This document shows, piece by piece, positions 46,801 to 59,791 of a stretch of 64,000 nucleotides of DNA. The stretch is taken from contig JAJNNQ010000018.1 of assembly GCA_027886175.1 (NCBI GenBank), positions 22,611,001 through 22,675,000 of the forward strand, written 5' to 3'. Both the position numbers and the translations under genes were made by a program. Numbering within the stretch: position 1 is the stretch's first letter; every line of letters starts with the position of its first letter. A model generated the notes under the pieces. That model ran no database searches, was not told where the DNA came from, and worked only from the letters and a program-made list of their open reading frames with translations. This stretch comes from Phylloscopus collybita. Its lineage: Eukaryota; Chordata; Aves; Passeriformes; Phylloscopidae.

Positions 46801-49739
46801 GGGGGGTCAGCCCCCGCAGTGGTAGGGGCAGCTGGGTGGGTACATTTGACACCTCAACACCGTTTGCAAAACCTTTCCCCTTGATGAAGCATTGCTCAGA
46901 TGCTTGGCAGGGGTGGCAGCAAGTGTGGTAGCTAAGAAACTTCCTAGGGGTCTTGTTCCTGCAGAAGGTCTCTGCCTTCATCAGAAATGACCAGCAGGAG
47001 AGAGAGAGGAACCTGACCCACCAAATGCAAAGGGGCACTGGGAACCTTGTTCTCCATGAGCATCCCAGTCTGCTTCCCTTTTCTCCAATCTGTGAGAATA
47101 CAGGCAATGCACTCTGTACTGGAGAAACCACCCGCAGCACCCTCAGGGCTGCAGTACTGGGTGTCTTGCATGGCCAGCACTGTTCCCAGGTGATGGTCCA
47201 GAGACCATCTGTTTTGCCGAGAAACATCTGCAAGTGGGCTACCAGGGAACAGTCACCAGAACATGACTGAAGTCTCACTGGCATGCAAGTGCTTTCATTG
47301 CTCCCACCTCGTATGGGGGACCTAGGGTCCCACATTCATGACTTCTCCAGATGCTGAGTAAATAAATGCATCCTCTGACAGCTTGTTTTGGCTCATTTCA
47401 TCCATTTTGGACTGAAGAAACAGAGTCCAGTGGTTAAACTCCAGCCATTTAAGTAAAGGAACTTCCAGTCTCACAAGCACAGCTATGAAATCACCAGGAG
47501 AAGCATCAGGGGATGAACATAATATAACAGCTGCCAGCAAAGAATCTTCATTCTTACTGCTACTGGAAATGGCTGGCACAGCTCACAGACCATGAGGAAC
47601 CAAGGGGTGAAAGACAGGTGTCTCCTATAGTGTCTTCAATTTTTAGGCTCCCCAAGGCTGAGGTAGCACTCAGCTGACTTCTGGTCTGCTGGAGCATGGT
47701 GCAGAGAACAGGTTGGCTACAACATGATGTCTTTTGAGAAAACTTTCATGTGTAAGTTTGATAAAAGTTTCATGTAAATGAGTCTCATATAAATGAGACC
47801 TTTATCTCCAACCAGGAGCTACCATAGCCCAAACAACACATGCCTAAAAGTTTAGGGAACAGCTGAATAAAAAAAAATAGTTCCAAATCTCTTTCACTGC
47901 TATCTTCTTTAGCCATATGTATGATAAGCAGAAGCCACACAGCTTGCCATCTCACTCCAGACAAGCCAGTGCCAGTCCTACAGCATCACTGGGGCCTGGG
48001 GACCTTGAATGCTGCTGTGCATCAGAGGACACAGTCTACCTCAGGAGAGAGCAGAGATGACCATGCCAGCTTAGTAATGGGAGGTTGTGGGAGAAACAAA
48101 TACATGGGGATTTTTCTGAATTGCCTCATGACTGTGATCTGCCACTGGGTCCCCAATATTTGATCCCCTACTTCCGAGCAAGTAAAGACTACTTTGCATA
48201 AGCCATGGCTTCTCTTGGCTTACTGAACTGGAAGCCAACATGTTTGATCACTTAAATTGGCAAACACTGCTGGGAAATGTTGACTTCTGAGCAGAGCTGC
48301 CAACCTGGCTGCTGGTGAGCTGCCCCAGTCCCAAAGGAACATCCTCTCCCCTTTCTTTGGCCTGCCAAGACATCAGGATCACACAAAGCTAGACAAACCT
48401 AGCCTGTGTGTAAGTCATTCCCTGGAGATAATTGTTTCTTCCTGCCTCTGGCCCAGACTGTGCCTAGCTGGGGTAGAACAGAACAGAACAGAATAGAATA
48501 AAAAAACAAAAAATGGAAATACAGAGCAGCCTCCATTTCATTTCTTCATTTTTCTCCTTCATTTTCTGTTATGTACTGGGCCTCAGTGGCCATGATTTTG
48601 GCCCAAGAAGAGCCTTACTGGTGCGGTCTCACAAGGGCTCAGGCATCCCATGGTTTTTAAGTCCTCCACATGCCTGAGAAGCATAAGCAGTGTGGCTCAG
48701 CTCCAGCTCTGTGTGTGAAGGAGCACAATACCTCCTTCCTGCACCACTTATAACCCTGCAGCAGTGCAGGAGAGGTGTGGAGCTGCAGCCAGAGGCAGCA
48801 GGAAGATGAGGTAGAGGGAGCTGCTTGGCAGCTGGGGCTGTAGCACTGCATCCTGCTATCTGTATGAATCTCCCATTTGTAATTCCTCTTTTCCATCATT
48901 TACGGCTTTAATATTTATGCTGAATTTCTCCAGGCAGACTGAGGAACTCAGGTTGAATTTGTCTACACACATTTGGGCAAGATGGTGTAACTGTTCCTGA
49001 GGATGACATCTGTAGAAAAACGTTATTGTGTCTATGGTATTTTAAAAGGCTATTGGTTTACCCTTGGGCAGCACCAGTGTCTCTGAGCTTCAGAGCCAAA
49101 TACTGGCAAAGGTGTGGCTTTAGCTGGAGATGTGCCTTTGAATACCCCTGTGGAGTTGATGCTTGTGAAACTGGAAAACTGCAATTGGCCCAGACCAGCA
49201 GCAAACTGGAAGGGTTGGGGAATGAAAACACCCTTTAGTCCTCGATCTCTGCACCTGGATCCAGCTAGACTGTGTTTGTGCCCCTGGCTGACAGCCCAGC
49301 TTGGCATGGCACATGGCACTGCCAGGATATCCCCATGCAGGCTGCTGCCCACCAGGATGAGTGGGCTGGCTGCAGTGTGGTGAGCACAGCACGTGAGCCC
49401 ATGGCAAATGGTTGCTTGTAGGCAAACGTAGAAGAGGGCCCTGACCTCCCTGGTGCAGGGGTGGGAGCCAGTGCAGGGCTCCATGGGGGGATACGCAGTG
49501 TGGGCAGGCCTGGGTACAGAATCTGGGAGGTGAGGCTTGAAATGGGCAAAAGCACAAAATGGCATAGCACAGTCCTGCATGCGGCCCCAGAGTTTCTTAC
49601 CTGCAAACTGCTTCTAGGATAGAATTACTTATTTCCTTGCAGGGCTGATAGAATCATTACATTATTTTCACGCTGCAAAACCAGGAATGAATTGCTTCTC
49701 ATCTCTGGACATGTGGGGATTGCCCCCTGGGAAGAGATG
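46801..49739. other. Non-coding interval, nothing recognised
   Basis: Apart from the short AGAAC repeat, I see no coding exon, RNA gene or transposon signature. Confidence 0.45.
48474..48500 (+). repeat. (AGAAC)n short tandem repeat
   Basis: Four to five AGAACA/AGAATA units followed by an A-rich stretch. Confidence 0.7.
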
Positions 49740-50300
49740 GAAGCTCACACCTGCGGAGGCCGGAGCTCCGCTCACCCCGCCGTGCCGGCTGGATTCCTCC
49801 TGGCACGGCACTGCAGCCCTTCGGTGCCGATTCCAGTCCCGGCCGTGGACGCCCGGCATTCCCTCGGTCTGGGCTTCGGGGCTCCGGGCGGACAGCCGGG
49901 GAACGGAGGCCGGGCGGTTCGGACGCGGTGTGAGGGCTCGGTGCAGCCCGGGCCCCGCGCAGGGCGGGCTCTCCTCAGACCCGCCGGCCTTTCCTAGCGC
50001 CGCCCGCCTCCTTCCCGGAATATCTCCTGCCTGCCGTAACTAAGGAAACAGCAGCTGTCGGCAGCAGCTCCTTGCGCTGCGCACATCGGAGGGCGGGGGA
50101 GCTGCGGGTACCCCCCGGGCTGCCCCACCGCCCGCTCCCGGAGCCCGAACGGGGGCGGCACCTCCCGCACACAGCCGCTGCCCTCCGGCAGAGGCGGCTG
50201 CCGCAGCCCCCTGCCCGGGCAGGGCTCTGTGCCCTCCATGGGGGCTGCCTGCCGGGGACCCGCGGCCCCAAGCAAGGTGCTTCTCCCTTCCCGCAGGAGA
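49740..50300. promoter_or_regulatory. CpG island of unknown gene
   Basis: GC/CpG-rich block about 12 kb upstream of ZDHHC22. It ends at a splice-acceptor-like 'ttctcccttcccgcag' followed by an open stretch (next feature). It could be an alternative promoter for ZDHHC22, for TMEM63C or for an unannotated transcript. Confidence 0.6.
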
Positions 50301-50394
50301 CCACGGCAATTACGCTGTGCGAAAGGAGAAGCTAGAAGAGCTGCAGCAGAAGCTGAGCCACCATCACACCAGCCACCTCAGTTCCGTTAATTAA
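50297..50394 (+). other. Candidate small coding exon (unassigned)
   Basis: Directly after a good acceptor (AG 50295-50296), the frame starting at 50299 reads an amphipathic, helix-like peptide containing 'VRKEKLEELQQKLSHHH' and ends at TAA 50392-50394. Codons are G/C-ending and the composition differs from the AT-rich sequence that follows. No upstream exon or family match is recognised, so this may be chance. Confidence 0.25.
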
Positions 50395-51787
50395 AAAAGC
50401 TAATTTCTTAATTTTCAAGTGCTCACCCCAGACCTTCTCAGGGCTCTTTGAAGGCAGCTTGCCATTGGAATAGCTGAGAAACTGGGGCCGCAGCTACTAC
50501 ACTGGGAAATCATCTCCCTCCCATGCCAGCTCCCTTGTGGTTTGGTGTCTGCATGCTTATACTTTCAAATCTGCTTCAAAAATCACCCGCCGCCCAGGCT
50601 GTGGGTGACCACGCTCTAATAATATGCATTAAAATATGCTAATTGGCTCTTCCCAATTGCCAGTCAGGTGGGACAGTGTGGTTCAGTACTTGCTGGCGCA
50701 GGATTTCTCTGTAACTCTGTATCTCTGTTCTTTGGCTGGCCTGGGTAAGCAAGATATTCCCATGGTGCTGCCCAGACACCACCACCCTGTTCCAAAAGAC
50801 ACCATAGCTGGGCCCTCAGCACAGGCAGCTCAAGTTTCCCAAGTCCCCAGCGCAGCCTAAACCCATGGAACAGTTCACTGACCTCCTTGAAGAAGGGCCC
50901 AGTGGAGAGCTAGACCTTCAGGCTGCCACCTGATATCCCCAATCCAGATTTTGTGCATCAAAAATCCTTGCATTATTCTGCAAATAGGTAGTCTGCACTT
51001 CCCCAGAGGTCAGGCTCGCTGCTCACCTACCCTCAAAACCAGACATTCTGACGTGGCCCCTCGTGTCTGCTCTCAAAGCCTAGGACGTGCTGTGTCACTT
51101 CCTTGTAGAGATGGATGCAGAAAGGAACATGGGTTCATTTACTCCGTGTAAAATACATCTCCCTCTCTTACACAAATGTGTATGAGAGAGAAACAAAATA
51201 AATACATGTTTGTATGGAGCTTGAAATGGAGGTAATGGATCAGAATGAAATGTTTTCTGGAAATCTCCAGGAAATGACCCCTCTGCTTCAAGAGGTGCAA
51301 CTGGTAATTTCTGACATAGGAGAAAAAGATTCAGCCTGAGCACTTGACCTTCTGAAACAGTAAATGGCATTTTTTATGATGTTTAGAGCAATGAAAGACT
51401 GATTGTAGACAGACCAGGGAAAGTGATGCTAGTTTTAATGAGAATGACAGTGGATTATAGGGGAAAGATGTAAGCTAACAGGCTGAGCTGGGAGAGGCAG
51501 TGAGGAAGATGCACATCATGTAATGAACCATACTCTTCTGGCCAAATGCAGGGCTCTGCATGCAGGCTGTGCCTCTGCCCACATGCCAGCCTTTCTGGGA
51601 GCAAACACTCAATGCACTGATGTTCTCCCTGGCTAAAACAGTTGCCAGCAGCGCAGCTAGCTAATGCACAGTGGCACAGTCCTTTGTGAAAGTCATTAAC
51701 TCTAAATAGGATGCCTCATAAACAAAATATTACACAATAACTTCTTTTCTAAGTAGCTCATTGGCCCTTCTGTGTAAAGAATAGCAC

Positions 51788-51975
51788 CAGAATAAAAACA
51801 AACAAACAAACAAAAACCAAACAAAAGAAAACAAACAAACAAAACCCAAAACCAAAACCAACCAAACAAAAAACCCCAAAACCAACAAAAACAAAAACAA
51901 ACAAAACACCCCAAAACCAAAAGCAAAAAAACCACCACACCACACAACAACAACAACAACAACAACAACAACACC
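51788..51975 (+). repeat. A/C-rich low-complexity tract 3
   Basis: AAAC and AAAACC units, then a pure (CAA)n run of about 10 copies near 51943-51972. Long minus-strand Val/Phe/Leu frames are artefacts. Confidence 0.87.
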
Positions 51976-52417
51976 AAAAAGGAAGGGCTGTTTCAGGTCA
52001 GAAAACAGGTTTGTGTAGGCTCTCATTCTGTTTCTGGAAGGGCTGGCAGCAGACACCTTGAGAAGAGGGTAAGAACAGAGCAGGCGGATGATGCTCCTTT
52101 AGGGTCCCCTCCCATTCACCAGCAAACACATCGTTCTTGAAAGAGATTCAGAAGCATATAAAATGTGGACATTCACAGCACTTTGCAGCAAGATGTTCCC
52201 TGGTGAAGCCACACATTGTATGAAGGACACAATGTCTCCTTGTGTCTCTTCTGACCACTGACAAGCTACTTTCACCCATTTCTCTGCCTGGAATGTGGTC
52301 AACATTTGACCCTAGTCAACAACAAAGGATTATTTATTAATTTCTCTGCTCATGCTGCTGGCTTTACCTGTGTTCTTACTGTGTGTACCATTTATCACAT
52401 TCAACTTTATTCGTCTT

Positions 52418-52818
52418 CTATGAAGATAGGCTGAGAGAATTGTGGTTGTTCTGACTAGTGAAGAGAAGGCTTCAGCTTATAATGGCCTTCCAGTACCTAA
52501 CAGCAGCATACAAGAGAGCTCGAAAGAGACTCCTAGAGGGGCATGGGACAAGGGGCAGTGGCTTCAAACAGAAAGAAAGTAGATTTAGATTAAATATTAG
52601 GAAGAAATTCTTTACTTTGAGAGTAATGAGGCACTGGACCAAGTTAATGAAAGAAATTGTGGCAGCTCCACCTCTGAAAATGCTCAAGGCCAAGGCTGGA
52701 AGGGGCTTTGACCAACCTGTTCTAGTAGAAGGTGTCCTTGCTAACAGCAGGACATTGGAACAAGGTGATCTAGGAAGTTCCTTCCAACCCAAACCACTCT
52801 GATTCTATGGTTCTATTC
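52418..52818 (+). repeat. CR1 LINE 3' end
   Basis: The longest CR1 3' piece in the window: 'tatgaagataggctgagaga', 'agtagatttagattaaatat', 'aggaagaaattcttta', 'ttccttccaacccaaac', ending 'ctgattctatggttctattc' with the terminal octamer repeat. Plus orientation. The 114-codon frame inside is CR1 sequence. Confidence 0.93.
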
Positions 52819-53549
52819 ATTGCACCTCTTATCTCTCCCTTCCTTTCCACATGAACTGAAATGAAAGCACCACTCAGGTGGAGATAATGTGGAGCTTATC
52901 AGGCTGGAGTTACACGTGGGAGAAGCTGGGAATGCTCAGCTGAGCTGAAACCAGAAGGGAAATGTGAGTGAATGACAATTTATGGTTAATAATGCCAACT
53001 CATGACAAGCAGAGCCCTAAAACACTGGCACTCACAGCTGATCATAGTCCTACATCTATCTGGTCCCTCATCCACCTTCCCAGGTAGCTCAGCAACTGCT
53101 TCAGCAGACCTCCCAGAGCTGTAGGGAGAGCTCCACTATGCTGAGACAAGGCAGCTTTTTTGCTCCCTGTTGGTGACCAATGTAATATGTGGCATAACAA
53201 ACAAGAAGAAAGCACTGCACCTCCCAAGCAAAAGCTTGGAGGACTCCTGGAGCATATTTAGCCATGTTGCAAAAGAGCATCCCACTGCAGTGGGTGGGGT
53301 TCACATCTGATGTGTCTTTTATCCTTCTGTACTGAGGACTGCAGTCCTCACCAGTGGCAATTTGGGGAGCTGTGGCTGGGGGATGCTGCTCTGCCTGTGG
53401 CTCCTGCTCGGGAGGAAAGCGCTGCACTCCCAAGGTTGATCACAGCTGCAGGGCTGGAGGCTCCGTGGCGGAGCTGGAGAGGGAGACAGGGCAGAGGTCA
53501 GGCTTTGGTAGTGATGGTTGGCTCCCACCCCACATCCACAAACGTGTGG

Positions 53550-53970
53550 GTGGGCGAGGGATCCTCCTCCTGTGAAACCGCGGGCAGGTCACGCACTCCC
53601 CCCCTCCCCTACGCGCACCTCCTTCCTCCGCTCCCTCCTCCCGCAGCTCCCGGAGGGTTCCCGGCGCCATCTGCCGGCCCGGCCCGGCATCCCTGCCACG
53701 CCCAGGGCCGAGCCGGGCTGTGCCGTGCCGGGCTGTGCCGTGCCGGGCCGCGGAGATGTGTCCCTCCGTGTGCCAGCCCGTCCCCAGCAGCCCGGCGGTC
53801 GTTCCTCAGGATGTGACAGAGTCAGCTGTCACGCGTGGACTTGCAGCTCTTCCTTGGCTGTGTCGGAGAGGGGCCAGCAGCAGCTGGAGAGCCGGGCGGG
53901 GGGCGGCTGCCCGCGGGTCGGCGCCGGGAGGGTGCCTGGGAAGCCAATGTCCCCTGACCCTCTCATCCCG
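53550..53970. promoter_or_regulatory. CpG island of unknown gene
   Basis: GC/CpG-rich block including a short direct repeat 'ccgggctgtgccgtg' (two copies near 53713-53742). No coding exon is recognised. It could be a distal promoter of ZDHHC22 or a regulatory element. Confidence 0.55.
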
Positions 53971-53999
53971 GCGATCACCCCAACCTCTCCGAGGGGTCT

Positions 54000-56900
54000 T
54001 TCTGACCCCGGCCACCCTTGTTCTTTCCAGCTTTCACGTCACATCCAAATCCCCTCCATCCCTGCATCTTCCTCTCTTCCATTCTTGTTTCCCCACTCCT
54101 TTACATCCTGTCCTCCACATCATGGATTCCCCCTGCCTGAGCTCTCCACAGGGCTTTTCTTGGCCCTGGTCCCCTTGAACCCCCGAAAGTGACCTTGTCC
54201 TTGCTGTCCACTATACAGCCACTGCTCGCTCTGCTCTCAGAGCAGAAGGTGCCTGCTACCACCCCCCACCCCCCCCAAATTCAATGGGATAATTCCCTTT
54301 CCCAAGCTGTGAGTGAAGCAGATTCTGGCTTCTGCTTCTGGCAGGCGTTTTGGAAACCTAGCTACTGGCTGTGCTTACCCCAAATCCACCAGACAGGAAT
54401 CTGGGAGAAGCAAGTGAAGACAAGTCTGGAGAAAGTCCAAGTCTCACTGCTTGGCAAGGAATTTCTCCCTTGTATTTATCCTCATTTTTCTGTTTCATCC
54501 CTTAGCTCCTCAATGGGTCTTCAGATGGGTATAATTAATCCTTTTTTCTTGCTATTTACACTGTGGTCCTCAGTAGTTATCCCCTCCAGTCCTTCCCTGA
54601 GAGAATCACTGCTTCTCCAGTGCAATCCTCTGGTTTTCCTCACTCGGTCACTATCCCTGCAAGGAGGGAGAATATGACTGAAGGTGTTGTCCCACAGTGG
54701 CTCTGTAGTCCCTGGACTATCATTGGCCTTTGGAGATGCCCAGAAGCTTGGGGATAAGGGAAATTACCATCTGACACATGCATGCTCTTTCTTCTAGCAG
54801 ACTGGTGTAGTTGACCTTGATGCAGTGCCATCAGCCTAACCGTAGTCTTACTCAAGGCAGTGCTAAGTTCTTCATTTGTTTGATACTGAATACATCAGGT
54901 GATTCCTGGAAACTGGCAAACAGCTACCCATAATCAAATCATGGCTTTCTTTTCCTACAGCTGAGAAAAGAAAGTAGCACCTCAATTATTTTTCCTTGCC
55001 TCATCTAGGGAGTTGATATTCCTAGAACAAGGTTTACCCTTCGGCCCTGCCTAGCCCAGAGGTGGTACTGGCCTCAGGAGCCTGGGTTTTGCTCTCAACA
55101 TTTATAGGGATAGCTTGCCCAGTCCCACCCCTACCCCCATCCTTCTGGCACAGAGAAAGAGTTGCCTCCCCTGAAAGTCCAGGTCCTATGGGGTCTGGAA
55201 AAAGGTGAGCGTGGGGCTGCCTCCAGCCTCCTGAGAAGAGGACATAGTTCTGCCTCCTCTTCCTACAGTGCTTTGAATTTCTTATGTTAAAGAAAGTCAG
55301 ATTGGCTCCAGGAAAAGATGCTGTTCATCACCAGTAGGGACAGAGATCTGCCCAGAGGATGCCCTGGCTGGTGATGGCACTGAACAGATGTCTAGCTCAG
55401 AGCTGCACCTTGACTAAGGGATCAGTGTGGGAATCCCCTCCATGTGGGCACCTGACTGGCAGAGATAATAGACCTTTTTCTGCACCAATCTGGGCCTTAA
55501 ATATGTACTTGGAAAGTGGAGTGCCTGGACTCAAGGTCCTCCTAAATTTGCCATGGTTTGAGCCCAGTGTCTTTCACACCAAAGGATGGGATGGGACCGG
55601 ACCATCTCCGTCAATGGAGCTGGGCAAGTTCACGTGTTGCACATGGGGACAAAGAAAGGAAAGAAGCATTGGCATTGAGTGACTGAGGGCCTGGTCTCTG
55701 CTCCCAGTGCTGTTATTGCATCTTACGTAAGAGATCATAAATAAAAACTGCAGCCACTGGGATGGGGGGAAATGAGGCAGGCAGAGTGTAGAGTCCTCAG
55801 TGTAGCAACAGTTAAAATCAGTCAGTTAAAATCACTGCCACCTGCAGTGTGGTTGGGTGGTCATGTGCAGTACATGTAGTGCACTGGCTGCTAGCTAGCA
55901 TTTTTGAAGAGCAAAACCAATTTAGGAACTGCTCTTACAAACCCAGTGGAGGGACATCTTGATAGCAGAGGCAGCAGCCATGTGACAGTGGGGAGAAAGA
56001 TTGCTTCTCCCAGAGCACTGCTGCAGCATGCAGGAGGATTAATCCAGATCTATTTTCTGGAACTGATTTAACACTGTGTTCGTTTATCTGCAGCTTCTGC
56101 TGAAACATTTCATATATCAGATCTGAATGTTTCCAAGGCTGAAAGGCTCTTTTCTCTAGGGAGCAGCAGTTCTACAAGAGAACAACAAGTAGGAGCCCTA
56201 GGGAAGCAACAGAGGGAAGGAATATTTTATCTTTAGTAACTGGTCATTTCCATTTTGGAGTCAGTGAAAGAAGAACCATCTGGTGTGTGCTGAATATTCA
56301 CTACAGAAACAATTACTTGGTTATGAATATGTGCATGTGTTATTGTTATTTATTATTTATAGGATTCCCTAGGTGTGCTTGACACTTCACAAGCAGAAAG
56401 GAAGACCAGGGCTCCTGCATCTTGATGTGCCCAGTATAAATTTGACACAATGCTCAAAGTATCCAACAATGGCAGACGAGGGTTGAGCAGGCAGCTGGGG
56501 GTGAGAAGAAAGATGCCAGACCTGTGAAAAAGGGTAGTGCACAATTTCTGGAGCAGTAGCTGCTTCTACTGACAGAAGATTGCTTCAGATTACCATCCTC
56601 ACATATTCATGCCTGTTAGTTTGGGGTTTAATCCTCCCTTGCAATAAACACCGTTTATGTTTATTAGTTTAATTTTCTACTCCTTTAGAGCCCTGTTCCT
56701 GCAATGTCCTGGCTGGAAATGATGCAGAATGTCAGGAACCTTGCTCCAATAACTTTCCATGATAGTCACCTGGAGTGATGGGTCTGCTCAGTTGGCTTGA
56801 GCTTTATGGCTCAGGAGCTCCAAATCAGGCAGCTGAGACAAATGATTTAGAGATGTTTTATTGGGTACTTCACCTGATAGTCAAAGTATCTTGAAAGCGA

Positions 56901-57869
56901 GGAGAAGAGTCCCATCAAGTGGCAGCATGACACTTTGTTGTGAAGATATAACGTGTGGTACTGAGGCCTGCTGGGGGTGACAGGAATCTGGGAGCACCCA
57001 GACACCAGCAGAGGATGCTCAGAGCTTTGCAGGAACAAAATGCCTGTAGTACTTCCTCCTCTCTTGTCCTTTTTCTTTTCACTACTGGACCTTTTACATA
57101 GGGGGTTTTGCCACAGCATTCAGCCATTCCTCTGGTGCTGAGACAGTATTATGGGTAGGGTTTGATGAAGAGAGCAGCTGTAGGCACTGGAAGGGAAGAA
57201 CCTTGGATCTCTTAAGAGAAGAATTCCCACACCATTATGAGGACAGAGCTCAGGGGCATTTTGCAGGTCAGGGGGATGGAGGAGAGAGTGGACCACTGCC
57301 AGAGACAGCAACCGTGGCCTGAGTTTTGGCCCAAGAGTGCCTTCCCTCCCACAACACTCCCTTCCCACCTATCGTCAACATTTCCTCTTCCTGCTTTTAT
57401 GCTCTGACACACTGAATTTTTCTTGACTGCAAAAGTTTGTTTCCTGGCACCACTAATAATCAGCAAATAAGTGAAATGTTGATTTTTGCAACAGCTTTCC
57501 TGACACAGCAGGGCACACCACAAACTGTGATTTAGAGCCCTTTTTTCACACAAGTCTGTTGCTCCATTGCATGGGCTGGCTGGAATGGACCAGGGCATCA
57601 TGAACAACGTGATATCCCAACTCCTTGGAAACGTGTTCCCATCTCTTCCTTTGTTAATAAACATCCTCCTCCTCAAACCCCTCAGCACAGCTGAAGCAGC
57701 ACAATGGGCAATCTACATCATTTAAAACCCAGCTGCCTAAACCACACTGTCAGTCTGTCTGACCTCAGTGCTGGATGCCCCTCTCAGGTGCTTGTACAAC
57801 AGGAACCAAAGCCCAGGACCCTCGCTCTTTCTCTCAGAAGTTTTTGAACACAATCCAAGAGGTAGTATT
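54000..57869. other. Non-coding interval, nothing recognised
   Basis: No exon, RNA gene or clear transposon seen on either strand. Confidence 0.4.
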
Positions 57870-58140
57870 AGAGGGCTTGGATGGCTTCATCTAGGGATGG
57901 ACATGGTAGCCACTTTCAAGTATGTAAAAGACCACAGTGAGGAAAGGATTATCTTTCTCCAAATCCACTGGAGTAAGGACTAAGACCTTAGAATGCTGCA
58001 AGGGAGTGCCACATTATGCATGAAATATTCTGAATGAATAACAAGTAACTGAATGGATTGTCTGGAGGTGGTGAAGAATCTCAATCACTTGAGATTTTCA
58101 GGACTTTATCAGACTTTTGTCTGCAAAGGACAGGTAAACT
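57870..58140 (+). repeat. Ancient, diverged CR1-like fragment
   Basis: 'ttcaagtatgtaaaagacc', 'gaggaaaggattatcttt', 'ccactggagtaaggacta', 'gaggtggtgaagaatctc' and 'gattttcaggactttatcag' follow the order of old amniote CR1 3' sequences at clearly higher divergence than the other copies. Plus orientation. Confidence 0.6.
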
Positions 58141-59791
58141 TGGAGCAAGGGTATGGAAAACTGAGAAAGATGGTTCAGTTGGTGTCTGAAGGCCATTTCT
58201 CACTATGAGTAGAAGCTTAGCATTAGATTTGTGCTTATGGAAGACCAGGTTCTGGCAACCTATGTAGTATAACCCAGAACTGAATGAGGAAAGGGCTGAG
58301 CACCCTTTTGCTCTCAGTATTCGTGCCTCCACCTAGGCAGATTTGAACCTGGTCAGCATAAAGGCATGCGGCTCAGCCATGCTATATTAATTTTGTTGCT
58401 AAACTGAAGACATTAGGCTGCCTCTGTTACTTTTCTTGGCCATTCAGCTTTACCTAATCAAACAAGAAACCTCTCCAGACATTGTGGGTGTTCAAATTTT
58501 GAAGGGTAACTACTCAGAAAAAGAAAAATCAAACCAAACCAGAAACTTGTAGTTAACTGGTAATTTAAATCAAGTAGTACCTGGTTTACCACAGAGAGCA
58601 TTCATTTCTTTAAAAATGTCACAGCAAATAGCAGAGGCTAAATTACTCATTCCAGAGAAAAATCACCATCAGACTGTATTTTGGACAATAAACTAATGGT
58701 GCAGGCTAATGCAATGCACATTTTGAGATGGAAGAAATTATACATAATTTGGGATGCAATTTAAAGTGAAACCTTCAAAGATGTTGGGCAGGCTGTGTCA
58801 GAGCATGGCATCAACTGGAACAGTATTTTATTCTGTTTGAAATCTCTCAGCACAAAGAATTAGAACATCTGGGGACAAAGCTACAAAAATTGTCGTCTGC
58901 CAGTCATTACCAAATGTAGCCCAGATGACCAAATGAGAGGATGGAATCACCAGCTGGCTGGCAACTGTATAGATTATGTCAGTAGTTTCCTACCCTGCTT
59001 GCTAAAGGGACATATTGGGAAAGAGTCCATACTAAGCAAAGTCCCTGCACACAAATGGCCAGCAGGGAAGAGTGGAGGGGTGACACACAGAACCATCAAG
59101 GCTGAGGTGAGAGAGGGACTGGCTGCAGTATGCTGTGCTAATTTCTGGAGAACATCTGCACAGTAGGTAATGAGAACAATAAATTGCTCTTACATGTGTT
59201 TCTTATGCCCAGCTGCCAAGTTCTTCCAGACAAAGGCAGATAGCATAATCCTTGCCATACTCAAAAGACAAGAGAATCTTGACACATGAGGTGATTTTTT
59301 CCTACATTTGACAAGCAGAATGGGGAAATACTCCATCTCCTGGGTCACAACCAGACTCAGAGAAGAAAAAGGGACAAAATATTTCTGAGTGTCACACCCC
59401 CAAGTTGTCTCATGATGTTGATTTTACAGCAGGAGAAAACCCAATTTGTGCAGTAAATGTTATTACTTTTTAATGCTTGCTCCAAATTAACTACTGTTCC
59501 CATTTTTGCTTACTTCCTGTGCTAATCTCCTTATTTACCCATCTCTCTCTTATATACACATGCATATACATAGGCAAATTCATCCCCAGTTAATTTCTCC
59601 CTCATCCTGCAAACAGCTCATAATATCAACACAACAGCACTGAAAGAGGATTTTTTTTGCTATATTGTAAAATATGAATCCACTATTTTGACAGTGACAA
59701 ATTATAAGCATCAATGTGCAGGAGCATTTTAACGAGAATGTAGGGAATAATCTGCCTCACCAATCTTCCACTCCAGTGGAAACCAGTTTTC
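58141..59791. other. Non-coding interval, nothing recognised
   Basis: AT-rich; no exon or RNA gene seen. Confidence 0.4.

Noticed and set aside
45794..46884. 290-, 163- and 133-codon frames in the 46 kb CpG island
   Set aside because: Low-complexity Pro/Arg/Ala/Gly frames on both strands; expected from few stop codons in CpG-rich DNA.
52458..52802. 114-codon frame resembling a basic protein
   Set aside because: Lies wholly within a CR1 3' end.
53518..54192. 224-codon plus-strand frame over the 53.8 kb CpG island
   Set aside because: No domain or splice support; the repeated 'GCAVPG' peptide comes from a short DNA direct repeat.
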